DNA of 5,617 nt from Flavobacterium psychrophilum (GTDB lineage: Bacteria > Bacteroidota > Bacteroidia > Flavobacteriales > Flavobacteriaceae). The stretch spans positions 1 to 5,617 of the forward strand of contig CAMDGJ010000189.1 in NCBI GenBank assembly GCA_945897545.1, in the 5' to 3' direction. Numbering within the stretch: the first letter of the stretch is position 1; the number at the start of each line of letters is the position of its first letter. This document shows, one piece after another, positions 1-5,617 of the stretch. Under the pieces are notes generated by a model. It searched no databases, was not told where the DNA came from, and saw only the letters and a list, made by a program, of their open reading frames with translations. The position numbers were made by a program, and so were the translations under genes.

Positions 1-121
1 TAATCACGGAGGATCGTTTAGGGCCTAATTTCCCTGAAATTACGATCATTCCAACAACAAATCCAATCGCTAAAAGCGCTTGCATCAAAATTGGAAAATA
101 ATCTAATTGACTTGATTGCAT
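1..121 (-). CDS. nuoA: NADH-quinone oxidoreductase subunit A, N-terminal part (runs off the left edge)
   Basis: NuoA is a small membrane subunit of respiratory complex I, which passes electrons from NADH to quinone while pumping ions. Only the first 40 codons are in the window. The reading frame opens at ATG 121-119 with MQSSQLDYFPILMQ, followed by a hydrophobic stretch (about residues 10-30) that fits the first transmembrane helix. It then reads KLGPKR (residues 31-36), the conserved loop motif that follows helix 1 in NuoA/ND3 proteins. The start is supported by a promoter ending about 30 bases upstream. A-rich DNA precedes the ATG and there is no Shine-Dalgarno sequence. In Bacteroidota nuoA normally heads a nuo operon, so further nuo genes are expected to the left of the window; that is inference. 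The family call is firm although only a third or so of the protein is visible. Confidence 0.88.
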   Translation of the reverse strand, partial: MQSSQLDYFPILMQALLAIGFVVGMIVISGKLGPKRSSVI

Positions 122-152
122 AATGATTTTAATTTAATTTTAAATATCGGAG

Positions 153-183
153 CAAAGATAGGTGTCAAGTCTTGAAAACACAA
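153..183 (-). promoter_or_regulatory. Bacteroidota-type promoter of nuoA
   Basis: On the minus strand TATCTTTG (160-153) is an exact match to the Bacteroidota -7 consensus TAnnTTTG. A TTG (183-181) lies 20 bases further upstream, inside the usual spacing for the -33 element. Transcription would begin near position 146, giving a leader of about 25 bases before the nuoA ATG. This is the best-formed promoter in the window. Confidence 0.7.
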
Positions 184-277
184 GTTAAAACCAAAAATTA
201 GTTAATAGAAAATTACAATTAACTAATAATTATAATTTGTTTATTCTAGTTTGTCATATTTCTGTTGGTATTAATAC

Positions 278-306
278 AAAAAAGCGTCCCGATTTATCGG
301 GACGCT
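278..306 (-). terminator. Rho-independent terminator downstream of the cold-shock gene
   Basis: AGCGTCCCGA (283-292) and TCGGGACGCT (297-306) form a perfect GC-rich 10-bp stem with the loop TTTA. Read on the minus strand the stem is followed by a run of six T (283-278), so it terminates leftward transcription from the cold-shock gene, whose stop codon lies about 33 bases before the hairpin. The plus-strand side has no T-run. It also insulates csp from nuoA. Confidence 0.88.
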
Positions 307-338
307 CTAAACATTCGTAGGCAAAAAAAGTTCTTTGC

Positions 339-533
339 TTAGATAACTGCTACTTTCGCAGCTACTTTTCCTTTTCTTCCTTCTTCTTCTTCGTAGCTAA
401 CTCTGTCACCTTCGCGAAGTTCTTCCGCGTTGATTCCTGATGCATGAACAAAGATGTCTTTTCCTGTTTCTTCGTCTGTAATGAATCCGTAACCTTTTGA
501 TTCATTGAAAAATTTAACTGTACCTGTACGCAT
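339..533 (-). CDS. CspA-family cold-shock protein (single cold-shock domain)
   Basis: This is a 64-residue single-domain cold-shock protein, the usual size for the family. It is a cytoplasmic OB-fold protein that binds single-stranded RNA and DNA and is thought to melt secondary structure in mRNA. The opening MRTGTVKFFNESKGYGFI carries RNP-1 (KGYGFI, residues 13-18). RNP-2 follows as DIFVHAS (26-32). The KFFN sequence has Phe where E. coli CspA has Trp (KWFN), a substitution also seen in flavobacterial homologues as I recall them. The acidic stretch EEEEGRKGK (about 48-56) and the ending AAKVAVI complete the domain. The gene has its own terminator and a candidate -7 box, so it is probably monocistronic, 125 bases downstream of aspS on the same strand. 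The leader predicted from the -7 box is short (about 20-25 bases), unlike the long thermosensing leader of E. coli cspA. Which csp paralogue this is cannot be told from the sequence. Confidence 0.95.
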   Translation of the reverse strand: MRTGTVKFFNESKGYGFITDEETGKDIFVHASGINAEELREGDRVSYEEEEGRKGKVAAKVAVI

Positions 534-562
534 TGTAATAGTAATAATAATTTATAATGTGG

Positions 563-570
563 CAAATGTA
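563..570 (-). promoter_or_regulatory. Candidate -7 element of the cold-shock gene promoter
   Basis: On the minus strand TACATTTG (570-563) matches the Bacteroidota -7 consensus TAnnTTTG. It ends 29 bases before the csp ATG. No clear TTG lies at the expected -33 spacing; the nearest candidate is a degenerate TTTCG about 15 bases upstream. The surrounding 534-640 stretch is almost pure AT. The placement is good but the -33 half is weak. Confidence 0.45.
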
Positions 571-658
571 ATATTTAATATAATACGAAAGATCATAATA
601 TTTATATTTTATTAAAATATTTGATTTTCAACGATTTACGACAAATTTAACCGATGAA

Positions 659-2410
659 CTACATTAAGTTTAATTTTATATGCAATTCATTCAATTGTTT
701 TTCATCAATGACAGATGGAGCATCAATCATTACATCTCTTCCTGAATTATTCTTTGGAAAAGCTATAAAATCACGAATGGTTTCTTGCCCGCCGAGAATG
801 GAAACTAATCGATCTAATCCAAATGCTAAACCGCCGTGTGGTGGTGCTCCATATTGAAATGCATTCATCAAAAATCCAAACTGATCTTCGGCTTGTTCAG
901 GAGTAAAACCTAGATATTTAAACATTAATTGTTGGGTGGCTTTATCGTGAATACGAATAGATCCTCCTCCTATTTCGTTTCCGTTGAGAACCATATCATA
1001 AGCATTCGCGCGGACCGCTTTCGGATTAGTTTCTAATAAGTGCATATCCTCAGGTTTTGGGGAAGTAAACGGATGGTGCATTGCATGGTAACGGCCCGTT
1101 GCTTCATCAAATTCCAACAATGGAAAATCAACAACCCAAAGCGGTGCGAATTCTGCTGGGTTTCTTAATCCTAAACGATTTGCGACTTCCATTCGAAGTG
1201 CGCTCAATTGTGTTCTGGTTTTGTCAGCTTGGCCAGAAAGTATAAAAATCATATCGCCAGCTTTTGCGCCAGTTGTTTTTGCCCAATTTACTAAATCTTC
1301 CTGATCGTAGAATTTATCAACCGATGATTTATAAGTTCCATCTGCGTTACATTTTACGTAAACCATTCCGCTGGCGCCTACTTGTGGACGTTTCATCCAA
1401 TCAATCAAGCCGTCAATTTCTTTACGCGTATATTCGCTCGCACCAGGAACTGCAATTCCCACAACTAATTCTGCCGAGTTGAAAACCGAAAACTCTTTGT
1501 GTTGTGTAAATTCGTTTAATTCGCCAAACTCCATTCCGAAACGGATGTCTGGCTTGTCATTTCCATAGGTTTTCATTGCGTAATCGTAGGTAATTCTCGG
1601 AAATTTTTCAACATCGATTCCTTTTATTTCTTTTAGTAAATGACGTGTCAATCCTTCGAAAACATTCAGGATATCTTCTTGTTCCACAAATGCCATTTCG
1701 CAATCGATTTGTGTAAATTCAGGTTGACGATCTGCACGCAAATCTTCGTCACGAAAACATTTCACAATTTGGAAATACTTATCCATTCCTCCCACCATCA
1801 ACAATTGTTTGAAAGTTTGTGGGGATTGTGGCAAGGCATAAAATTGTCCTTCGTTCATTCGAGAAGGCACTACAAAATCTCTTGCGCCTTCGGGAGTTGA
1901 CTTGATTAAATAAGGAGTTTCTACTTCGCAAAAGTCGAGATCCGAAAGGTATTTACGAACTTCCATTGCCACTTTATGACGAAAAAGCAAGTTGTTTTTT
2001 ACGGGATTTCTACGAATATCCAGGTAACGGTATTTCATCCTGATGTCTTCACCACCATCTGTTTCATCTTCTATGGTAAAAGGCGGAGTTATTGAAGCAT
2101 TTAATATTTTAAGTTCAGTAACTAGGATTTCGATATCGCCTGTTGCCATATTTGCGTTTTTGGCTTCGCGCTCGATAACAGTTCCTTTGGCTTGAATTAC
2201 AAATTCACGTCCAAGAGTTTTTGCCAATTCAAAAACTTCCTTTTGCGAACGACTTTCGTCGAAAATTAATTGGGTAACTCCGTAGCGGTCGCGCAAATCG
2301 ACCCAATTCATAAATCCTTTATCTCTTGATTTTTGAACCCAGCCCGCAAGCGTAACTTCGGTATTGATATGTGAGGCGTTCAATTCCCCACAGTTATGAC
2401 TTCTGTACAT
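659..2410 (-). CDS. aspS: Aspartyl-tRNA synthetase (bacterial type, with GAD insertion)
   Basis: AspRS is a cytoplasmic class IIb enzyme that joins L-aspartate to tRNA-Asp using ATP. The 583-residue product has the full bacterial architecture. An N-terminal OB-fold anticodon-binding domain (about 1-110) includes [11 protein letters not shown] and VDLRDRYG. The catalytic core has the flipping-loop segment [13 protein letters not shown] (172-184), YALPQSPQ (191-198), class II motif 2 [18 protein letters not shown] (219-236) and motif 3 GLAFGLDRL (527-535, with the ATP-binding Arg534). The bacterial-specific GAD insertion occupies roughly 285-420. Motif 1 falls near 154-166 and ends in Pro166. 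The length equals the normal bacterial size and no catalytic residue is missing. The start at 2410 gives [11 protein letters not shown], the expected family N-terminus, and a good -7 box lies about 50 bases upstream. It ends in TAG (661-659), and no strong terminator follows it. It is divergent from the thioredoxin-fold gene to its right. Confidence 0.98.
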   Translation of the reverse strand: MYRSHNCGELNASHINTEVTLAGWVQKSRDKGFMNWVDLRDRYGVTQLIFDESRSQKEVFELAKTLGREFVIQAKGTVIEREAKNANMATGDIEILVTELKILNASITPPFTIEDETDGGEDIRMKYRYLDIRRNPVKNNLLFRHKVAMEVRKYLSDLDFCEVETPYLIKSTPEGARDFVVPSRMNEGQFYALPQSPQTFKQLLMVGGMDKYFQIVKCFRDEDLRADRQPEFTQIDCEMAFVEQEDILNVFEGLTRHLLKEIKGIDVEKFPRITYDYAMKTYGNDKPDIRFGMEFGELNEFTQHKEFSVFNSAELVVGIAVPGASEYTRKEIDGLIDWMKRPQVGASGMVYVKCNADGTYKSSVDKFYDQEDLVNWAKTTGAKAGDMIFILSGQADKTRTQLSALRMEVANRLGLRNPAEFAPLWVVDFPLLEFDEATGRYHAMHHPFTSPKPEDMHLLETNPKAVRANAYDMVLNGNEIGGGSIRIHDKATQQLMFKYLGFTPEQAEDQFGFLMNAFQYGAPPHGGLAFGLDRLVSILGGQETIRDFIAFPKNNSGRDVMIDAPSVIDEKQLNELHIKLNLM

Positions 2411-2458
2411 TGTTTTATTTTTAAATTACTTCTTGAGTTCTCTTTTTGGTCTTTGGTG

Positions 2459-2466
2459 CAAAAGTA
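2459..2466 (-). promoter_or_regulatory. Candidate -7 element of the aspS promoter
   Basis: On the minus strand TACTTTTG (2466-2459), followed by CA, matches the Bacteroidota -7 consensus TAnnTTTG. Transcription would start near 2452, giving an aspS leader of about 40 bases. A TTG sits only 11 bases upstream of the box, too close for the usual -33 element, so the upstream half is unproven. Confidence 0.5.
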
Positions 2467-2531
2467 AAAACAAAAAACAACTTTATCCTTATAACGCGGA
2501 ACTTCATTAGAAATAATACTTTAAAATAGTG

Positions 2532-2539
2532 TTAATTTG
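2532..2539 (+). promoter_or_regulatory. Weak -7-like element upstream of the thioredoxin-fold gene
   Basis: TTAATTTG differs from the consensus TAnnTTTG at one fixed position, and no -33 TTG is visible at the right distance. If used, transcription would begin near 2546. That would leave about 50 bases of leader before the ATG at 2599 and would exclude initiation at the upstream in-frame ATG at 2545. Confidence 0.25.
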
Positions 2540-2598
2540 CTATTATGATTCAAAATAATAAATTAGATTTGATCAACTCAAACTTAAATTCTTGTTTT

Positions 2599-3597
2599 AT
2601 GAAAAAATTAATTTTAATTGTAATTGCGTTTAGTGGTTTTTGGAATACAAATGCTCAAAATAAAAGCTATGTGACTTTTCAGGCGGAAATAGCGAATAGA
2701 AATGCGGATATTATTTATATCAAGAACAATTATAAATTTTCGAAAAAGATTATAATCAACTCTAATGGAATGTTTAAAGACACATTAAAGGTGGTAGACG
2801 GAAATTATTATATGAATGACGGCAATGAATCGACTGAATTGTATCTTAAAAATGGATACAATTTAGATATGAAAATGGATGCTAAAGAATTTGATGAATC
2901 TATTGTTTACAAAGGAAAAGGAGAAGCCGAAAACAATGTTTTGGTGAAGCGAACACTTTTGTTTGAAAAATATGTATCAGATGAAGTCTCCATGTTGAAA
3001 GAGGCTGATTTTAAAATAGCGATGGAAGAAAAAGAAGTTGCGGACTTAAAGTTGTTATCAAACCAGAACTTAGATCCTGCTTTTGTCATTTTTATAAAAA
3101 AAGACAATGAAATGCGGATGGAATATTTGAAAAAAAATTATGAAGCAAATTTATCTAAAAGTAAACTCAACAACACCATGTCTCCCTCTTTCGATTATGA
3201 AAATCACAAAGGCGGGAAAACAAAGCTCGCGGATTTAAAAGGGAAATATGTGTATGTCGATGTTTGGGCGACTTGGTGCGGCCCCTGTCGTGCGGAAATC
3301 CCATCATTGAAAGCTATAGAAGAAAAATATCACGGTAAAAACATTGAATTTGTAAGCATTTCTATTGATGTTGCCAAAGATCACGATAAATGGAAAAATT
3401 TTGTGACCGATAAAGGTTTAAGCGGTGTTCAACTGTTTGCCGACAGAGATTGGAATTCAGATTTCATTAAAAGTTATGGAATTAATGGTATTCCAAGATT
3501 CATTTTAATAGATCCTAACGGTAAAATTGTAAAATCGGATGCTGCAAGACCGTCTAATCCAAAATTGAAAGAAGAGTTAGACAAATTATTGAATTAA
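2599..3597 (+). CDS. Secreted TlpA/ResA-like thioredoxin-fold thiol-disulfide oxidoreductase
   Basis: The product is a 332-residue exported thioredoxin-fold protein, probably a thiol-disulfide reductase acting in the periplasm or on the envelope. From the ATG at 2599 it starts with a classic signal peptide: MKK, a hydrophobic core LILIVIAFSGF, then NTNAQ with likely cleavage after Ala19. Residues about 22-105 resemble the beta-rich DUF4369-type domain that often precedes TlpA domains in Bacteroidota. Residues about 110-190 are charged and probably helical. The thioredoxin-like domain runs from about 194 (MSPSFDY) to the end. It has the active site WATWCGPC with Cys227 and Cys230, and the cis-proline in GIPRF (Pro299). 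An in-frame ATG at 2545 would add 18 polar residues before the signal peptide and is rejected. The gene stands alone, divergent from aspS and convergent with the dehydrogenase. Its substrate is unknown. Cytochrome c maturation and general thiol reduction are possible, but no partner gene is nearby. Confidence 0.9.
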   Translation: MKKLILIVIAFSGFWNTNAQNKSYVTFQAEIANRNADIIYIKNNYKFSKKIIINSNGMFKDTLKVVDGNYYMNDGNESTELYLKNGYNLDMKMDAKEFDESIVYKGKGEAENNVLVKRTLLFEKYVSDEVSMLKEADFKIAMEEKEVADLKLLSNQNLDPAFVIFIKKDNEMRMEYLKKNYEANLSKSKLNNTMSPSFDYENHKGGKTKLADLKGKYVYVDVWATWCGPCRAEIPSLKAIEEKYHGKNIEFVSISIDVAKDHDKWKNFVTDKGLSGVQLFADRDWNSDFIKSYGINGIPRFILIDPNGKIVKSDAARPSNPKLKEELDKLLN

Positions 3598-3633
3598 GGA
3601 ATTATTTAGGAGTAAATCGTTAAAATATGAATT

Positions 3634-3660
3634 AAATATTTTTTTATAAAAAAAATATTT
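3634..3660 (+). terminator. AT-only inverted repeat, possible weak terminator
   Basis: A perfect 12-bp stem pairs 3634-3645 with 3649-3660 around the loop ATA. It is made only of A and T, and two further T follow before TTAC. It begins 37 bases after the stop codon of the thioredoxin-fold gene, so it could help end that transcript. With no G-C pairs it is a poor terminator and may be a chance product of AT-rich DNA. Confidence 0.3.
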
Positions 3661-3766
3661 TTACTTTTATACTAGTGAAAGTCGCTATTTTTGACAGAAA
3701 TTTGAGTAATGATTTAGACAATAAACAACTCATTCTGTGTATTGAATCGATACTTGTAGCGTCTAT

Positions 3767-3807
3767 AAAAAAATCGGCAGTTACAAATTTTTGTAACTGC
3801 CGATTTT
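3767..3807. terminator. Bidirectional Rho-independent terminator between convergent genes
   Basis: A perfect 17-bp stem pairs 3770-3786 (core ATCGGCAGTTACAA) with 3791-3807 (core TTGTAACTGCCGAT) around the loop ATTT. On the minus strand it is flanked by seven T (3773-3767), ideal for ending the dehydrogenase transcript. On the plus strand the stem ends in TTTT, serving the thioredoxin-fold gene. The position between two convergent genes fits a shared terminator. Confidence 0.9.
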
Positions 3808-3902
3808 GATTATTTATATTTCTTTCAGAAAACTAAGGATTGAAAAAAATTCTTTGTGTTAATTTTTTTTTAAAATCCATACTCTAAATAAATACAGAGA
3901 TA

Positions 3903-4907
3903 TTAATTTTTCAAAACAATTCTAAATCGGGCTTTGCCTTCCTCTAGATGTTTTATGGCGTCATTTGCTTTTGCCATAGGGAATTCTTCAACCGTAGGAT
4001 AAATATCGTGTCTTACACAAAAATCAAGCATAGTTTGAGTCAATGCTGGACTTCCTAAGGGACTTCCGCCCACTGATTTTTCGCCCATTATTAAACTAAA
4101 AGCCGGAATTGCCATAGGTTCAAGTACGGCACCCACGGTATGTAATTTTCCTTTGGGTGCCAAACACGAAAGGTAGGAATCCCAATTTAAGGCTACATTA
4201 GTAGTATTTAAAATGAAATTTAATTTTCCTTTAATACTTTCTAATTCTTCAGTTGATGTTGAATCGATTACTTGTGTAGCTCCCATTTTTAAAATCTCTT
4301 CTTTTTTATTTGGATTCGAACTGAAGGCAATAACTTCACAACCCCAATGTTTTAAAAATTTAAGAGCCATATGTCCTAAACCTCCGATGCCTATTACCCC
4401 AACGGTATCTGTAGGTTTTACATTTGCTAAAATAATAGGATTAAAAACAGTAATTCCACCACACAATAGTGGTCCTGCTTTACTCATATCTATAGCATCT
4501 GGAAGCGGAATTGACCAAGACCAGTGTCCACGAACATAATCTGCAAAACCACCATGTCTCCCTACAATCGTAGATTCAGCGTTTGCACAAAGATGATGAG
4601 ATCCGCTCATACATTCGTGACAGCTCATACAAGAGGCTGATAGCCATCCTAGTCATACTTTATCACCAACTTCTATATTTTTCACTGCATTTCCGGCTGC
4701 CACAACTTCGCCAATTATTTCGTGACCCGGAACGATAGGATATTGCGTCATTCCCCAGTCATTGTTTATCATACTTAAATCAGAATGACAAATCCCACAA
4801 TACGATACTTTGATATCTACTTCTTCTGAACCTAGTTCGCCTAATTCATAAGAAAAAGATTCTAATTTGCCTTTTGGCTCAAAAGCCGCGTGTGCATTTA
4901 CTTTCAT
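3903..4907 (-). pseudogene. NAD(P)-dependent zinc alcohol dehydrogenase, interrupted by an in-frame TGA
   Basis: The gene encodes a zinc-dependent medium-chain alcohol/aldehyde dehydrogenase of the YahK/cinnamyl-alcohol-dehydrogenase-like group, which interconverts alcohols and aldehydes using NAD(P)(H). Read through the stop, it is a full-length product of 334 positions. It has the catalytic zinc site CGICHSD (Cys37, His41 region), GHE (His62, Glu63) and Cys149 in LLCGG. The structural zinc cysteines are Cys93, 96, 99 and 107 (SCMSCHEC...HLC). The Rossmann motif is GIGGLGHM (173-180), and FSSN (195-198) after the second strand suggests NADP(H) preference. Codon 85, where relatives have Gly (VGDKVGLGW expected), is TGA at 4655-4653. 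Both sides stay in the same frame, so one GGA-to-TGA change explains it. Termination there leaves 84 residues without a cofactor domain. Restart at Met94 (4628) would lose the catalytic site. It is therefore most likely a recent pseudogene, or a sequencing error or recoding event. It ends at the terminator at 3767-3807. Confidence 0.9.
4653..4655 (-). other. Premature in-frame TGA in the alcohol dehydrogenase
   Basis: Minus-strand codons read GTA TGA CTA GGA TGG, that is V-stop-L-G-W. The homologous stretch in related dehydrogenases is V-G-x-G-W or similar, so the stop replaces a glycine codon (GGA) by a single G-to-T change. No frameshift is involved. The next in-frame ATG is nine codons downstream, at 4628-4626, with no visible ribosome binding site. 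Confidence 0.92.
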
Positions 4908-4933
4908 ATGTTTATATTTATTGTTTTTTATCG

Positions 4934-5019
4934 GTCAAACCTGTCTGCCGACAGGCAGGTGTAATTGCTTCGCCTGCTCGCTTGCGCTCGGGTCGCATAT
5001 CAGCATTGGTGTGTTTGAC
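4934..5019. repeat. GC-rich palindromic intergenic repeat element
   Basis: An 86-base island, distinctly GC-rich against its AT-rich surroundings, is bounded by the 7-bp inverted repeat GTCAAAC (4934-4940) and GTTTGAC (5013-5019). Its left part, 4940-4959 (CCTGTCTGCCGACAGGCAGG), can fold in overlapping ways. CCTGTC pairs with GACAGG around TGCC, and CCTGTCTG pairs with CAGGCAGG around CCGA with one G-T wobble. Its right part reads GCTCGCTTGCGCTCGGGTCGC (with bases on either side). From general knowledge, CCTGCC(G/T)GCAGGCAGG-type palindromes are dispersed in Bacteroidota intergenic DNA and give spurious peptides such as VCRQAG. I cannot count copies from one window. There is no transposase, so any mobility would need help from elsewhere. 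Confidence 0.6.
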
Positions 5020-5202
5020 TATTTATAAGTTATGCTCATTTCATAATCTAATTTGTTTTAAATTTTTATTGTTACGGAAAAGAACTGATTTTTATTGACG
5101 CAATTTGCATGAAAATTTATTAATTCTATAGTAGGTTTATCCTGATGCTAAGGCAAACAATTCTTGTAATGAAATTTTAAACTACCCAAAATTATATTTC
5201 AG

Positions 5203-5441
5203 ATGGTTTCTATAGCTAAGGCTAAAAATAAAATTTATTATCTTGTAAATCAATAAGTTAATTGGTACTGAAATCATAGCGACTTTCGAAAACTCGCCTG
5301 AATTTACAGATTTGTTAGAAGTTCAGCGAGATTCTACAGTATGTGGACAAAGGTCGTGTTACGCATTATGAGTTTTTCATTTTTGATCTAAAAATGTCAA
5401 ATTCCTTATTAAGAATAATAATTATAATTGTCCATTTGTAA
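5203..5441 (+). pseudogene. Possible decayed coding remnant in three frames (unrecognised)
   Basis: Three successive plus-strand frames give protein-like sequence if joined by two frameshifts. The first starts at ATG 5203 (MVSIAKAKNKIYYLVN, stop at 5254-5256). The second runs from 5249 (INKLIGTEIIATFENSPEFT through DLLEVQ) until a stop at 5369-5371. The third runs from 5319 (KFSEILQYVDKGRVTHYEFF, then IFDLKM) to TAA 5439-5441. The frames overlap, as expected of a small gene damaged by indels, and the composition is more balanced than that of the AT-rich DNA around it. I recognise no family, and no start signal or promoter is evident. It could equally be chance open frames. Confidence 0.25.
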
Positions 5442-5461
5442 TGGAACCATTCCCTTCCTAC

Positions 5462-5504
5462 AAAAAACAAAAAACCACCCAAAAATCAAATTTCAGGTGG
5501 TTTT
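5462..5504 (-). terminator. Rho-independent terminator of the right-hand efflux gene
   Basis: AAAACCACC (5471-5479) pairs with GGTGGTTTT (5496-5504) in a 9-bp stem with a 16-base loop. On the minus strand the stem is followed by a T-rich tail (TTTTTTG, 5467-5461 region). It lies about 20 bases after the stop codons at 5527-5522, so it ends the leftward transcript of the efflux gene. Confidence 0.8.
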
Positions 5505-5524
5505 AATGTAAAGTTGAAAAATTA

Positions 5525-5617
5525 TTATACTGTTGCTCGAGTTTCTCTTCTGTCTCGCAACCAGTATTTTGTTCTTTTAACCAAGTAGAACATTACCGGA
5601 ACCATCACCAAGGTCAA
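5525..5617 (-). CDS. C-terminal end of a probable RND efflux transporter permease (runs off the right edge)
   Basis: Only the last 30 codons are present, reading LTLVMVPVMFYLVKRTKYWL and then RDRRETRATV, followed by two tandem stops (TAA 5527-5525 and TAA 5524-5522). The pattern is the end of the last transmembrane helix with TLVMVPVMFYL, followed by a short, strongly basic cytoplasmic tail. It resembles the TLxxVPVxY endings of AcrB/CusA-type inner-membrane RND permeases, which use the proton gradient to export drugs, metals or other compounds through a tripartite complex. The substrate class cannot be told from this fragment. The gene is transcribed leftward and ends at the hairpin at 5471-5504. 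Confidence 0.65.
   Translation of the reverse strand: MTLVMVPVMFYLVKRTKYWLRDRRETRATV

Larger units (their letters stand above)
3598..3902. other. Convergent intergenic region between the thioredoxin-fold gene and the dehydrogenase
   Basis: This 305-base, very AT-rich gap contains no credible coding frame. It holds an AT-only inverted repeat (3634-3660), a TAnnTTTG-like box on the plus strand (3686-3693) and the strong bidirectional terminator hairpin (3767-3807). The 95 bases between the hairpin and the dehydrogenase stop codon show nothing recognisable. Confidence 0.7.
4908..5524. other. Long intergenic region without an intact gene
   Basis: These 617 bases contain no intact gene. They hold the GC-rich palindromic repeat (4934-5019), about 180 bases of featureless AT-rich DNA (5020-5202), a possible decayed coding remnant on the plus strand (5203-5441), and the terminator of the right-hand gene (5462-5504). 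No exact TAnnTTTG promoter box for the dehydrogenase was found on the minus strand here. The nearest is CAGGTTTG (4943-4936), one mismatch, at the edge of the repeat. Confidence 0.65.

Noticed and set aside
642..649. Second -7 box (TAAATTTG on the minus strand) for the cold-shock gene
   Set aside because: It matches TAnnTTTG, but it lies over 100 bases from the ATG, just past the aspS stop and without a clear -33. In such AT-rich DNA the motif can arise by chance; the box at 563-570 is better placed.
659..2410. Open frames antisense or out of frame to aspS
   Set aside because: Their peptides are low-complexity or Cys/Phe-rich shadows of a clearly conserved aspS coding frame.
2545..2598. Upstream in-frame ATG extending the thioredoxin-fold protein by 18 residues
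   Set aside because: The extension (MIQNNKLDLIN...) is polar and would bury the signal peptide. MKK plus a hydrophobic core at 2599 is a textbook N-terminus, and the candidate promoter would start transcription at about 2546.
3903..4628. Independent short gene beginning at Met94 of the dehydrogenase
   Set aside because: It starts inside the structural zinc cluster, lacks the catalytic Cys37/His62 region, has no ribosome binding site, and is in the same frame as the upstream part. It is a fragment of one gene.
4653..4655. Selenocysteine insertion at the dehydrogenase TGA
   Set aside because: Sec normally replaces a catalytic Cys. This position is a structural Gly next to Val-Leu-Gly-Trp, and no SECIS-like hairpin is apparent just downstream of the codon.
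4874..5098. Plus-strand open frame across the repeat (contains VCRQAG and ARLRSGR)
   Set aside because: It overlaps the dehydrogenase start antisense and gets its length from the GC-rich palindrome. Such peptides are typical spurious translations of this repeat type.
1..5617. CRISPR array, tRNA/rRNA genes, transposase or defence system
   Set aside because: No regularly spaced direct repeats, no cloverleaf-like or rRNA sequence, and no transposase, nuclease or toxin-antitoxin motifs were found on either strand.

Overview
The window is AT-rich chromosomal DNA from a member of the Bacteroidota, most likely a Flavobacterium-type bacterium. The reasons are: flavobacterial-looking protein sequences (NuoA, CspA-family protein, AspRS); promoters with the Bacteroidota -7 motif TAnnTTTG in place of the E. 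coli -10; start codons preceded by A-rich DNA without a Shine-Dalgarno sequence; and a GC-rich palindromic intergenic repeat of a kind scattered through Bacteroidota genomes.

Layout, left to right. The left edge (1-121, minus) holds the first 40 codons of nuoA, the start of a complex I gene that runs out of the window, with a well-formed promoter at 153-183. Next, on the same strand, is a cold-shock protein gene (339-533) with its own terminator (278-306), followed by the complete aspartyl-tRNA synthetase gene aspS (659-2410). A divergent gene on the plus strand (2599-3597) encodes a secreted TlpA/ResA-like thioredoxin-fold protein with a CGPC active site. It converges on a minus-strand zinc alcohol dehydrogenase gene (3903-4907). 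The two are separated by a 17-bp-stem bidirectional terminator. The dehydrogenase gene is broken by one in-frame TGA where a glycine codon is expected; everything else in it looks intact. The 617 bases between this gene and the right edge carry a GC-rich inverted-repeat element (4934-5019), a possible decayed coding remnant (5203-5441) and a terminator. The terminator belongs to the last gene, of which only the 3' end is present (5525-5617, minus), apparently an RND efflux permease.

The genes do not form one pathway. They are separately transcribed housekeeping genes (respiration, cold shock/RNA chaperone, translation), an envelope thiol-redox protein, a probably inactivated oxidoreductase and an efflux pump end. 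I see no CRISPR array, tRNA or rRNA gene, transposase, phage gene or defence island, and no convincing novel system. The points most worth a second look are the single in-frame TGA in the dehydrogenase, the palindromic element just upstream of it, and the possible decayed ORF.
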